A stretch of DNA of 64,000 nucleotides from Aliivibrio salmonicida LFI1238 (GTDB lineage: Bacteria > Pseudomonadota > Gammaproteobacteria > Enterobacterales > Vibrionaceae), in assembly GCF_000196495.1 (NCBI RefSeq), contig NC_011312.1:1612001-1676000 (forward strand), written 5' to 3'. Position 1 is the stretch's first letter, and the number at the start of each line of letters is the position of its first letter. Positions 46,502-55,881 of the stretch are shown here, one piece after another. The position numbers were made by a program, and so were the translations under genes. The notes under the pieces are model-generated. The model made no database searches. It saw only the letters and a list, made by a program, of their open reading frames with translations, and was not told where the DNA came from.

Positions 46502-47512
46502 ATGTTATATCGCATCGCCAGAGCTGGCATTTTCAAACTTGATGCTGAAAAAGCACATGACTTAGCAATTCAAAACTTCAAGCGCTTTAATGGCACACCT
46601 CTTGATATCTTCTATCGTCAAAAATTAGTGTCTAAACCTGTAGAGGTAATGGGCATTCAATTTAAAAACCCTATCGGTCTTGCGGCCGGTCTTGAGAAAA
46701 ACGGTGAGTGCATTGAAGCATTTGGCGCAATGGGTTTTGGATTCATTGAAGTGGGTACAGTAACTCCTCGTCCTCAAGCGGGCAATGATAAACCACGTCT
46801 TTTCCGTCTTATTGAAGCTGAGGGTATAATCAATCGCATGGGTTTTAATAACCTAGGTGTTGATAATCTCGTCGAGAACGTAAAGAAAGCAAAATACGAT
46901 GGCGTGATTGGCATTAATATTGGTAAAAATAAAGATACGCCAATCGAGAAGGGCACTGAAGATTACTTAATCTGTATGGAGAAGGTATATCAATACGCAG
47001 GTTATATTGCGATTAATATCTCATCACCAAATACTCCAGGACTTCGAACGCTTCAATATGGTGAAGCACTGGATGATCTTCTTTCTCAACTGAAAGAGAA
47101 GCAGAAAGAGTTAGCTGAAAAATACGGTAAGTATGTTCCAATCGCATTAAAAATTGCCCCAGACCTTGATGATAATGAATTATCTCAGATTGCCGATTCT
47201 TTAATGAAATATAAGATTGATGGTGTCATTGCAACAAACACGACATTAGATCGTTCTATGGTTGAAGGAATGAAGCACGCAGAGGAGATGGGGGGACTAA
47301 GTGGTCGTCCTATACAAACTCGCAGTACTGAAGTCGTTCGTCGATTAAAAGAATTATTAGGCGACAGTTTACCTATTATTGGTGTTGGTGGTGTTGACTC
47401 TTATGTTGCAGCAAAAGAGAAGATGGTTGCGGGTGCCGATCTTGTACAGGTATATTCGGGTTTTATCTATAAAGGTCCGAATCTGATCCGTGATATTGTA
47501 AATAATATCTAA
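46502..47512 (+). CDS. pyrD: Dihydroorotate dehydrogenase, quinone-linked (class 2)
   Basis: 336 residues from ATG 46502, which has GGAG eight bases upstream; the frame continues upstream but through the leader. Class 2 features: an N-terminal membrane-contacting helix region (YRIARAGIFKLDAEKAHDLA), FMN-site residues in PIGLAAGLEKNGE and MGFNNLG, and the catalytic-loop serine in NISSPNTPGLR. It oxidises dihydroorotate to orotate at the inner membrane, passing electrons to ubiquinone. The leader suggests pyrimidine control. Confidence 0.95.
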   Translation: MLYRIARAGIFKLDAEKAHDLAIQNFKRFNGTPLDIFYRQKLVSKPVEVMGIQFKNPIGLAAGLEKNGECIEAFGAMGFGFIEVGTVTPRPQAGNDKPRLFRLIEAEGIINRMGFNNLGVDNLVENVKKAKYDGVIGINIGKNKDTPIEKGTEDYLICMEKVYQYAGYIAINISSPNTPGLRTLQYGEALDDLLSQLKEKQKELAEKYGKYVPIALKIAPDLDDNELSQIADSLMKYKIDGVIATNTTLDRSMVEGMKHAEEMGGLSGRPIQTRSTEVVRRLKELLGDSLPIIGVGGVDSYVAAKEKMVAGADLVQVYSGFIYKGPNLIRDIVNNI

Positions 47513-47552
47513 AATATAGGGCTTCGAAAGTTGCTTACATATGATTAACACT

Positions 47553-47583
47553 AAAGGGGAGATGAAGATTTCCCCTTTTTTTA
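47553..47583 (+). terminator. Rho-independent terminator of pyrD
   Basis: Stem AAAGGGGA/TCCCCTTT with a ten-base loop followed by TTTT. Confidence 0.88.
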
Positions 47584-47728
47584 TTCCTAACCTCTTGTAA
47601 AATTAACAGTTAATTGCATCAACGTATTTTATGATTTAAAAACGGATTTATTTTTACTCATAAAATAGCACTCATTGATGATTGGCTGGCGTAGGGAAAC
47701 ACTCCCATATTTTCAAGAGAGAACTAAC

Positions 47729-48268
47729 ATGCTTAAACCCAGTGATACATGGAGTTGGTATTACGATAATAAAGCACAATCTCTTATGCTTGATTTAGGC
47801 ATGGATATGGTTTTTTGTGTGAATTTATCTCCCAAAGTCTTAATCAATAGTGCATTTGATGATTGTAAATTTTCTGTGGATGATGCATCCGCTTATCAGA
47901 TGTTTGTTGAACACATTTCTTATCTTCCTCTTTCTGAACCTCGCAAAGTTGAGCTAGCACTCAATTGTGTTGCCGCCAGACGCTTCCATAAGCCCATGCT
48001 ACCTAAGAGTTGGTTCTTTGAAACCCAAGGGGCAGGGTATTACCCAGAAGAAGGTGAAATCGTTTCTCTGAAAAATGATTTAGGAGAAGGGCATTTCATT
48101 ATTGTAGAAAATTATGAGTGTGCAAGTATGTGTATGTTGGTCGATATGGATGCATTTGCATTAAATCCAACCAAGTACATGGCCTTTTGTGAACCGATTA
48201 AAGTCATGAATGATCGCATGGCCAAAATGCAAGTCGTTAACTCTTCATATTACGCCCTAGTAGGGTAG
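47729..48268 (+). CDS. zapC: Cell division protein ZapC
   Basis: 179 residues from the ATG at 47729 (GAGAG upstream); the in-frame ATG at 47675 would add an atypical tail. The sequence begins MLKPSDTWSWYYD and contains RRFHKPMLPKSWFFE, both characteristic of ZapC. ZapC bundles FtsZ filaments at the septum. Its place directly after pyrD is the same as in E. coli (ycbW), supporting the call. Confidence 0.92.
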   Translation: MLKPSDTWSWYYDNKAQSLMLDLGMDMVFCVNLSPKVLINSAFDDCKFSVDDASAYQMFVEHISYLPLSEPRKVELALNCVAARRFHKPMLPKSWFFETQGAGYYPEEGEIVSLKNDLGEGHFIIVENYECASMCMLVDMDAFALNPTKYMAFCEPIKVMNDRMAKMQVVNSSYYALVG

Positions 48269-48838
48269 TTACTCTCCGTTATTTTATCCCCAGATAAAGC
48301 TCCCTTTAATACTTCTAATTCCACTATTTCATCCTTCTTATATTGACTCTTTTTACAAAATTCATCTCAGAATTAATGTAATGAGAGCGTGTTCGTTTTA
48401 ATCTAATTTTCAGTTATAGACACACCTCTCACTATTTTACGTTTTTTGGTTGAAAAAGAATCAGAAAAATAGGGAGGAATGCACTCTTAAAACTGAGACC
48501 TACTGCTAAGAAGCATAAAAAAAACAACAAATCACTATTGATAGAACACTACAGTAACGTCCATTTAAATCACTTATCTTCCCTGTTTCTTGCATTTTGT
48601 AATTAACTTTCACAACAAATAACCCACTGGAGTAGGCCAGAATTGACGGGTCGTTGCTCGCGCTTTAGTGTATCCATTGGGAAACAGTGGTTTTTTGAAT
48701 CCATCATCAGTGAGATTAACTTATTGTTTTTATAGTCTTTATTTGAAGAATTTGAGGATGGTTTATCTGTGATCTATTTATCCTATTTCCTTAGGATTCA
48801 TGTATAATGCGAGGCAATTTAATAACCAAAAGAATCCC
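48269..48838. other. Gene-free interval before rlmL
   Basis: About 570 bp without a convincing reading frame. The only signal I can support is a TATAAT at 48802-48807, the probable -10 element of rlmL. A small RNA could lie here, but I see no strong terminator to mark one. Confidence 0.5.
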
Positions 48839-50956
48839 ATGAAAAAATACTTAGCCATCACTTCTAAAGGCCTTGAAAACTTACTTGCAGACGAACTAGT
48901 TGCACTTGGTGTTACTGACCCAAAATTAGTTTATGCAGGGGTTACGTTTGAAGCCCCAATCGAGGTTGTTTATCGTTGTTGTTTGTGGAGCCGTATTGCT
49001 TCACGTTTCATTCAAATTCTGTCTGAGTTTGATGTTCGTGATGATATGGATTTGTATCTAGGCGCTTCTGCAATTAATTGGCCTAATTATTTCACAGCAG
49101 ATAAAACGTTAGTGGTGGATTTTAACGGTACGAACCGTGAGATTCGAAATAGCCAATACGGTGCATTGAAAGTAAAAGATGCAATTGTTGACCGTTTCAC
49201 AAAGGCTGATTTAGAACGTCCGAATATTGATAAAGCGGAACCTGATTTACGTGTACATATGCGTTTATCTGGCGAGAAAGGGATTCTTGGTTTTGATTTA
49301 ATCGGTTCAGGCTTACATCAGCGTGGTTACCGTACTGAAGCAGGTCGTGCACCACTTCGTGAAACATTAGCAGCAGCACTTGTACTTCGCAGTACATGGG
49401 ATGAAAGCAAACCGCTATTAGATCCAATGTGTGGTTCAGGTACGTTACTGATTGAAGCTGCACTTATGGCGTGTGAAATGGCACCTGGTGTGAAACGTGA
49501 AAAATGGTGTTTTGAAGCGTTGTCTGATTTTGATCCAGAAGTGTGGACTGAAATTCGTTCAGAAGCTCGAGTTAAGAGTCGCCGTGGCGTTAAGAAAGTC
49601 GATACGCATTTTTACGGTTTTGATCGTGATTATCGTGTAATTCAAACGGCTCGCGATAATGCTCGTCGCGCTGGTGTTGAAGATTTAATCACATTTGATG
49701 TTGGTGATGCAACTAAGATTGAACGTCCTGAGGGCTTTGAGAATGGGGTTGTAATTTGTAACCCTCCTTATGGTGAACGTTTAAGTACTGAACCTGCACT
49801 AATTGCACTATACAGTGAATTTGGTCGCCAACTAAAAGAACAATTTGGTGGCTGTACTGCATCAATCTATTCAAGTAATGATGATTTGCTTGCGTGTATT
49901 CGTATGCGTGCAGACAAGCAATTCAAACTGAACAATGGGGCGTTACCTTGTGTTCAGAAAAACTATTCAATTAGTGAATCGGCTGAACGTAAAGAAGCGG
50001 CAAACATTGAAGTTGCTCCTGAGTTTATGAACCGTCTTAAAAAGAATTTGTCTAAACTTGGCAAATGGGCACGTAAAGAGAAGTTAGATTGTTACCGTCT
50101 TTATGATGCCGATTTACCAGATTACAATGCGGCAATTGATGTATACAAAGATTACATCATCATTCAAGAATATACGGCACCAAAAGAAATTTCAGAAGAT
50201 AAAGCACGTCGTCGTTTAACTGACATGATCCGCGCAACAGTGTTAGTGACTGGTGTTGAAACCAATAACGTTATTTTGAAAGTACGTCAAAAGCAGTCAG
50301 GCAAAAACCAATATCAAAAGTTAGCAGAAAAATCTCGTTACTTTGATGTTGAAGAGTACGGCGTAAAATTGATTGTTAATTTACAAGATTACCTAGATAC
50401 GGGGTTATTCTTGGATCATAAATTAACTCGTAAAATGATTGGTGATATGGCCGCAGGAAAAGATTTCCTAAACCTATTTGCTTATACCGGCTCTGCGACT
50501 GTTCATGCCGCTTGTGGTGGTGCTAAATCGACAATGACCATTGATATGTCTCGTACCTACCTAGAGTGGGCTCAGAAGAACATGAACACCAATGATCAAA
50601 CAGGAACGCAACATCAGTTCCTACAAGCCGATTGTCTACAATGGCTACAACAAGCAGAAGGTGAGTTTGATTTAATCTTTATTGACCCACCAACATTCTC
50701 TAACTCTAAGCGTATGGACCAAACGTTTGATGTTCAACGTGACCACATTATGTTGCTTGAGAACCTAAAACGTATGTTACGTCAAGACGGTACTGTTGTA
50801 TTTTCTAACAATAAACGTAACTTTAAAATGGATGAAGAAGCGCTAGATAAAGCGGGTCTTCAAGCTAAGAATATTTCAAAACAAACATTGCCGTTAGATT
50901 TTGCTCGTAATAAGCATATTCATAACTGCTGGATTATTACTCACAAGGAAGACTAG
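48839..50956 (+). CDS. rlmL: 23S rRNA methyltransferase RlmKL (bifunctional)
   Basis: 705 residues from ATG 48839. This start is preferred over an in-frame ATG at 48800 because the TATAAT promoter hexamer (48802-48807) falls inside that longer frame. The N-terminal half has a THUMP domain and the RlmL active site ICNPPYGERL (m2G2445); the C-terminal half is RlmK with LNLFAYTGSATV and DPPTFSNSK (m7G2069). The fusion and length match gammaproteobacterial RlmKL. Confidence 0.95.
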   Translation: MKKYLAITSKGLENLLADELVALGVTDPKLVYAGVTFEAPIEVVYRCCLWSRIASRFIQILSEFDVRDDMDLYLGASAINWPNYFTADKTLVVDFNGTNREIRNSQYGALKVKDAIVDRFTKADLERPNIDKAEPDLRVHMRLSGEKGILGFDLIGSGLHQRGYRTEAGRAPLRETLAAALVLRSTWDESKPLLDPMCGSGTLLIEAALMACEMAPGVKREKWCFEALSDFDPEVWTEIRSEARVKSRRGVKKVDTHFYGFDRDYRVIQTARDNARRAGVEDLITFDVGDATKIERPEGFENGVVICNPPYGERLSTEPALIALYSEFGRQLKEQFGGCTASIYSSNDDLLACIRMRADKQFKLNNGALPCVQKNYSISESAERKEAANIEVAPEFMNRLKKNLSKLGKWARKEKLDCYRLYDADLPDYNAAIDVYKDYIIIQEYTAPKEISEDKARRRLTDMIRATVLVTGVETNNVILKVRQKQSGKNQYQKLAEKSRYFDVEEYGVKLIVNLQDYLDTGLFLDHKLTRKMIGDMAAGKDFLNLFAYTGSATVHAACGGAKSTMTIDMSRTYLEWAQKNMNTNDQTGTQHQFLQADCLQWLQQAEGEFDLIFIDPPTFSNSKRMDQTFDVQRDHIMLLENLKRMLRQDGTVVFSNNKRNFKMDEEALDKAGLQAKNISKQTLPLDFARNKHIHNCWIITHKED

Positions 50957-50961
50957 AGATA

Positions 50962-51204
50962 ATGATAACTCTCTACAGCACGGAAGGCTGCCACCTATGC
51001 GAGCAAGCATTTGATTTGCTCGTTGAGGTGGGTGTAAATATGGAACAAGTAGATACTGTAGACATTGCATTTGATAATGTATTATTTTCTCGTTACGGTG
51101 TCACAATACCTGTTGTGGCTAATGGCTTATCCGAGCTTAATTGGCCCTTCGATATATCACAACTAAAGAATTGGTTAGAAGACAATGGCATTACTTACAA
51201 TTAA
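50962..51204 (+). CDS. Small glutaredoxin-like protein
   Basis: 80 residues in the thioredoxin fold: LYSTEGCHLCEQAFDLL is a CxxC redox site with the following helix, and RYGVTIPVVAN carries the cis-proline. This is the DUF836/glutaredoxin-like family. It starts 5 bp after rlmL and overlaps uup by 20 bp, so the three genes are one transcript, an arrangement conserved in vibrios. Confidence 0.88.
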   Translation: MITLYSTEGCHLCEQAFDLLVEVGVNMEQVDTVDIAFDNVLFSRYGVTIPVVANGLSELNWPFDISQLKNWLEDNGITYN

Positions 51205-53095
51205 TAATGGTCAATTAGCGTTTGGTGATCATCCGTTATTAGACAAATCAGATTTTGCTCTACAAGAAAATGAACGCGTATGTTTGGTTGGCCGTAATGG
51301 TGCGGGTAAATCAACGCTAATGAAAGTAATTGCTGGTGATATCCTTATGGATGATGGCAAATTACAAATTAATCAAGATGTGGTGGTTTCTCGTTTAGAG
51401 CAAGATCCACCGCGTAATGAAACGGGCAGTGTTTTTGATTATGTATCTGAAGGCCTCGCAGAAGCCGGTAAATACTTAAAAGAATATCATCATATCTTAG
51501 ATTTATTAGCGACTGATCCAAGCGAATCAAACATTAATAAACTAGCGAGAGCACAAGAGCAGATTGATAACCTTAATGCATGGCATTTTGATACACGTAT
51601 TCAATCTGTTTTAGAATCTCTAAAACTTGATGGTGCAATGCTATTAACCGATTTATCGGGTGGTTGGCAACGTAAAGCCGCATTGGCTCGCGCATTGGTA
51701 TCTGACCCAGATGTATTGCTTCTTGATGAACCAACGAACCATTTGGATGTTACAACGATTGTTTGGCTTGAAAGTTTCTTAAAAGACTTTAAAGGTTCAA
51801 TCATCTTTATTTCTCATGACCGTGCATTCATTCAATCAATGGCTACACGAATTGTGGATTTAGACCGTGGTAACTTATCTTCTTATCCTGGTAATTATGA
51901 AGAGTACTTACTGGCTAAAGAAGAAGCGCTACGCGTAGAAGCTGATCAAAATGCACAATTTGATAAAGTGCTAGCTCAGGAAGAAGCTTGGATTCGTGAA
52001 GGCGTTAAAGCGCGTCGTACTCGAAATGAAGGACGTGTGCGTGCCTTAAAACAATTACGTCGTGAGCGTTCAGATCGTCGTGAAGTTGTGGGTAAAGCGA
52101 ATATTCAAGTGGATGGTGGAAATCGTTCAGGTAAAATTGTATTTGAAGCCGAGAACCTTCATTACTCAATTGATGGTAAAAACATTGTTAAGAACTTCAG
52201 CTTCAATGTTATGCGTGGTGATCGCATTGCCTTAATTGGTGCTAATGGTTGTGGTAAGAGTACCTTGCTTAAACTGATGCTTGACCAATTACAGCCAGAT
52301 GCAGGTAAATTGTATTGCGGTACAAAACTTGAAGTGGCATATTTTGACCAATATCGTGAAGCGTTAGACCCAGAAAAAACGGTTATCGATAACTTGGCTG
52401 ACGGTAAGCAAGAAGTGACAGTGAATGGCCGTGAGCGTCATGCTTTGAGCTACTTGCAAGATTTCTTATTCTCTCCAAAACGTGCTCGTCAACCAGTGAA
52501 AGCATTGTCTGGTGGTGAGAAAAACCGTTTATTACTTGCGCGTTTATTCCTTCGTCCAAACAATTTATTGATTCTTGATGAACCAACCAATGATTTAGAT
52601 ATCGAAACATTGGAACTTTTAGAAGAATTACTTGCCAACTATGAAGGTACATTATTATTAGTAAGTCACGATCGTCAGTTCGTAGATAATACAGTAATGA
52701 CCAGTTGGATCTTTGAAGGTGAGGGCCAGATCGAAGAATTCGTCGGTGGCTATCACGATGCTCAACGACAACGTGCTAATGTACAAATAAGCCGTGATGC
52801 AATGGCACCAACAGTAAAAGTGAAAACTGAATCTGTTGCTGCTAAAAGCCCGGTAGTCGAGCAAGCGAAACCAAAGAAACTGTCTTATAAGTTACAGCGT
52901 GAGCTTGAATTGCTGCCTGAAACATTAGAAAGATTAGAAAACGAAATTACAGAACTTCAAGAGAAAGTGAACGACGCAACTTTCTTCCAACAAGATCCTA
53001 AAACAACAGAAGCTGTTTTAGAACGTTTAGCTCAAACAGAGCAAGAGTTGGAAGTGGCATTCGAGCGTTGGGAAGAACTTGAAGCTCTACAATAG
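51185..53095 (+). CDS. uup: ABC-F ATPase Uup
   Basis: 636 residues. Two ATPase cassettes with Walker A GRNGAGKST (about residue 36) and GANGCGKST (about 354), signatures LSGGWQRKAALARAL and LSGGEKNRLLLARLF, and DEPTNHLD/DEPTNDLD. A charged coiled coil (about 560-636) is the DNA- or ribosome-binding tail of Uup. There are no membrane segments. ABC-F proteins act on ribosomes; uup mutants show increased precise transposon excision. The start overlaps the glutaredoxin-like gene. Confidence 0.95.
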   Translation: MALLTINNGQLAFGDHPLLDKSDFALQENERVCLVGRNGAGKSTLMKVIAGDILMDDGKLQINQDVVVSRLEQDPPRNETGSVFDYVSEGLAEAGKYLKEYHHILDLLATDPSESNINKLARAQEQIDNLNAWHFDTRIQSVLESLKLDGAMLLTDLSGGWQRKAALARALVSDPDVLLLDEPTNHLDVTTIVWLESFLKDFKGSIIFISHDRAFIQSMATRIVDLDRGNLSSYPGNYEEYLLAKEEALRVEADQNAQFDKVLAQEEAWIREGVKARRTRNEGRVRALKQLRRERSDRREVVGKANIQVDGGNRSGKIVFEAENLHYSIDGKNIVKNFSFNVMRGDRIALIGANGCGKSTLLKLMLDQLQPDAGKLYCGTKLEVAYFDQYREALDPEKTVIDNLADGKQEVTVNGRERHALSYLQDFLFSPKRARQPVKALSGGEKNRLLLARLFLRPNNLLILDEPTNDLDIETLELLEELLANYEGTLLLVSHDRQFVDNTVMTSWIFEGEGQIEEFVGGYHDAQRQRANVQISRDAMAPTVKVKTESVAAKSPVVEQAKPKKLSYKLQRELELLPETLERLENEITELQEKVNDATFFQQDPKTTEAVLERLAQTEQELEVAFERWEELEALQ

Positions 53096-53103
53096 GAAGT
53101 TAA

Positions 53104-54768
53104 ATGAGTAATAAATTACAATTAACCACATTAGCTGTTTTAGTGTCCGCTGCGCTTCCTGCGCAAGCGGCGCTTTATAAAGTGGTGGAAGTAACCCCAA
53201 GTGTTTCAGGTTCTGAGTACTACGGTACTGCGATTGAGCCATCTCCAATTACGGATAATGGTGCAAATAGTTTAGGTTGTTTTGAAACGACAGCTTCATC
53301 TGTAACATGTGAAGGCTATAAATTAGCTGGTGAAACTCGTGACCGTGCTGAAGGGGTTTCATATACTGAAGAAGTTCCTTTTGCGATGGATAATTCCTTT
53401 GGCTATATCGAAGATGATTATGATGGCTTTGTAAACTATTGTTTTTACCAACTAGGCTACTCTACCTGTAAATACTGGGCTAATAATCAGTGGACTGGTT
53501 GGTCTAACGAGATTTATGGCAGTAATGATAAAAACTCTTTAGCATTTGTTACTGATGGTGGAACTATTGCTGCTAGTGGAATTAATACGGTCATTAATTC
53601 GCTTGATTCAGCTGGCGCTGCTGTTGGGAACTTTAGTTCTACTACTAATAGAAATGCACCAATAAGTGGCGATAGTATTACTGGCTTTCAACAAGGCCGT
53701 CAATGGTCTACTGATGGAACTTATACGGTAGGAAGTGTTACTTCGAAAACAGGCATTGGTGCTGATAGGTATGATTACTATTCAAAACCAGCCGTATGGA
53801 CAAAGTCAACATCAACGCTAACGGCTGTTAATTGGGCGCATGATGACGAAGAAGATGGCGATTATTATGCGCAAGGCAGTATGCGTGATCTGTATGTGAA
53901 TGGTACGGAGTTTTATGGTGTTGGTTATAATAACTATGATGACCAACACATGAATGCCACTATATTTCAAGCTTCAATAAATGTAACTACGGGTGCTTTA
54001 GGAATTGTTGGGTCTACTCTAATTAGTGGTGCTCAGGTTGAAATTAGTGGTGATAACGTTAACTCTAATTCAGTTGCTACGAACATTAATGACAATTTAG
54101 TTGTTGTCGGTCAAGCTAAGCGTTCTGGTAGTTACCCCCAAAATGGGGCGGCGGGAAATCGTTTATTCGTTACTTCTGCAACTTCGCCAACGGCTCACTT
54201 CCTGGATTCATCAGATGGAGAGATCTTCTTTAACGGTGTTGGTGGGGAGATGGGGAGCATCAATAATTTCAATGAGATTGTTGGTCGTATCGATGTTGAT
54301 ACATTCCGTGAGTATGATGGTAAACAACGCCGCCAGCGTGCGTTTATTTATCCATACAAACCAACAGAATCTGCGCGTGCTGATATTTTTCAAAATAAAG
54401 CATGGATCATCGATAATTTAACGAACGGTGGTACATACTCTGGAAATAATAACCAATATCGTATTTATGATGCGACGGATATTAATGATGCTGGCGTTAT
54501 CTCGGCGACTGCGACTAAATGTTATGATGAAAATGGATCTACAGTTCAAGAGTATGATTCAACGGTTCATGATGCATATTGTGGTGACGGGAATGGTACT
54601 GAAAAAATTGTAGCGGTTAAATTGGTTCCGATCTCAGATCCTGCTAACCGAAACATTGAAACTCGTGGTTATGAGAATAATACAACAGAACGTCAAGGCG
54701 GTTCATTAGGCTTTGGGGCTCTGACATTACTTGGTTTGTTTGGTTTCATGCGTAAACGTAGTAAATAA
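53104..54768 (+). CDS. DUF3466 family protein with GlyGly-CTERM sorting tail
   Basis: 554 residues with a signal peptide (about 1-22, ending AQAAL). The body is a repeat-containing, HAF-like beta-propeller type domain (DUF3466), rich in N, G and Y, with phrases such as INDAGVISATATK and NNFNEIVGRI. The C-terminus GGSLGFGALTLLGLFGFMRKR is a GlyGly-CTERM: glycines, a membrane helix and an arginine/lysine end, cut by rhombosortase in vibrios so that the protein goes to the cell surface. It starts 8 bp after uup. Role unknown. Confidence 0.85.
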   Translation: MSNKLQLTTLAVLVSAALPAQAALYKVVEVTPSVSGSEYYGTAIEPSPITDNGANSLGCFETTASSVTCEGYKLAGETRDRAEGVSYTEEVPFAMDNSFGYIEDDYDGFVNYCFYQLGYSTCKYWANNQWTGWSNEIYGSNDKNSLAFVTDGGTIAASGINTVINSLDSAGAAVGNFSSTTNRNAPISGDSITGFQQGRQWSTDGTYTVGSVTSKTGIGADRYDYYSKPAVWTKSTSTLTAVNWAHDDEEDGDYYAQGSMRDLYVNGTEFYGVGYNNYDDQHMNATIFQASINVTTGALGIVGSTLISGAQVEISGDNVNSNSVATNINDNLVVVGQAKRSGSYPQNGAAGNRLFVTSATSPTAHFLDSSDGEIFFNGVGGEMGSINNFNEIVGRIDVDTFREYDGKQRRQRAFIYPYKPTESARADIFQNKAWIIDNLTNGGTYSGNNNQYRIYDATDINDAGVISATATKCYDENGSTVQEYDSTVHDAYCGDGNGTEKIVAVKLVPISDPANRNIETRGYENNTTERQGGSLGFGALTLLGLFGFMRKRSK

Positions 54769-54788
54769 CATCCATTGATGATAATTAG

Positions 54789-54822
54789 CCCGAAGTCACA
54801 ATCTTAGACTTCGGGTTTTTTT
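54789..54822 (+). terminator. Rho-independent terminator after DUF3466 gene
   Basis: Stem CCCGAAGTC/GACTTCGGG with a nine-base loop followed by seven T residues; it probably ends the rlmL-uup transcript. Confidence 0.92.
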
Positions 54823-54968
54823 ATACTTGAATAAAGTGAAAAGTTGTCCGATTCTTAAAGTGTCATCATGAAATGTTCGTGATGAACCCTAATGGAAAAT
54901 AATAGGGTATGAGTAGTAAAGTAGTACATTTTTGAAGTATACAGACTTACATCTATGAGGACTGAACT

Positions 54969-55142
54969 ATGAAGAGACAAAAGCGTGATCGTTTAGAGCG
55001 AGCACAATCACAAGGGTATAAAGCGGGTATTAATGGCCGCTCATCAGAAAATTGCCCATATCAAACAATGGATGCTCGCTCATGCTGGCTTGGTGGTTGG
55101 CGAGACGCTAGAGATGACAAACAGTCCGGTTTGTTTAAATAA
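54969..55142 (+). CDS. rmf: Ribosome modulation factor
   Basis: 57 residues. RDRLERAQSQGYKAGINGR and CPYQTMDARSCWLGGWRDAR match RMF almost end to end. AGGA precedes the ATG at a good distance. RMF dimerises 70S ribosomes into inactive 100S particles in stationary phase, together with HPF. The location next to fabA is the same as in E. coli. Confidence 0.95.
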   Translation: MKRQKRDRLERAQSQGYKAGINGRSSENCPYQTMDARSCWLGGWRDARDDKQSGLFK

Positions 55143-55160
55143 TACGGTAGAATTTAAGAT

Positions 55161-55183
55161 TAAAGCCTCTATTTGAGGCTTTA
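55161..55183 (+). terminator. Terminator of rmf
   Basis: Stem TAAAGCCTC/GAGGCTTTA with a five-base loop, 18 bp after the rmf stop; the T-run is short. Confidence 0.75.
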
Positions 55184-55242
55184 GTTATATTTAAGGTATT
55201 AAACTAGTTTAACTAGCGCACTATAACTTGCTTGTGTGTTCC

Positions 55243-55271
55243 AAAAATAAAGCTACCATAGTGCTAGCTTT
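55243..55271 (-). terminator. Terminator of fabA
   Basis: On the minus strand, stem AAAGCTA/TAGCTTT with a nine-base loop followed by ATTTTT. Confidence 0.75.
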
Positions 55272-55297
55272 AAGTAATTCAATCAATAATGATTTAA

Positions 55298-55816
55298 TTA
55301 GAATGCAGACGTATCTTGGAAAAGGCCCACTTTTAAATCTTTTGCAACATAGATTTCTTTGCCATCCACAAGAACGCGGCCATCAGCTAAACCCATTACC
55401 AATTTACGATTGATAACACGTTTAAAGTCGATTTCATACGTTACTTTTTTAGCAGTAGGGAGTACTTGTCCTGTGAATTTAACTTCACCAACACCAAGAG
55501 CTCGCCCTTTACCTTGACCACCAACCCAACCAAGGAAGAAGCCAACAAGTTGCCACATCGCATCTAAACCAAGACAACCAGGCATTACTGGATCACCAGG
55601 GAAGTGACAATCAAAGAACCATAAGTCTGGAGTAATATCTAGTTCAGCGATAACTTTGCCTTTACCAAATAAACCTTCAGTTTCAGACATTAGTGGAATA
55701 CGATCCATCATCAACATGTTTGGAGCTGGTAATTGTGGGCCATTTGGACCAAATAGTTCGCCACGGCTTGATGCTAGTAAATCTTCGCGATCATATGAAC
55801 TAGGTTTGTTTTGCAT
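55298..55816 (-). CDS. fabA: 3-hydroxydecanoyl-ACP dehydratase/isomerase FabA
   Basis: 172 residues, identical in length to E. coli FabA. The catalytic histidine is in FFDCHFPGDPVMPG (about residue 71) and the aspartate in CLGLDAMWQLVGF, both in the hotdog fold. FabA dehydrates 3-hydroxydecanoyl-ACP and isomerises the product, the committed step to unsaturated fatty acids. It is followed on the same strand by the Lon-like gene in reverse order (the latter is upstream), as in E. coli. Confidence 0.97.
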   Translation of the reverse strand: MQNKPSSYDREDLLASSRGELFGPNGPQLPAPNMLMMDRIPLMSETEGLFGKGKVIAELDITPDLWFFDCHFPGDPVMPGCLGLDAMWQLVGFFLGWVGGQGKGRALGVGEVKFTGQVLPTAKKVTYEIDFKRVINRKLVMGLADGRVLVDGKEIYVAKDLKVGLFQDTSAF

Positions 55817-55881
55817 TAAAGTATTACTCCTAAATAAGTTATGGATATTCTAGCGAACACTTGTACGCTTATCAAGTCTGA

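Noticed and set aside
55205..55268. Long imperfect inverted repeat TAGCGCACTAT/ATAGTGCTA
   Set aside because: It overlaps the fabA terminator and has a bulge and a long loop; the simpler terminator explains the signal.
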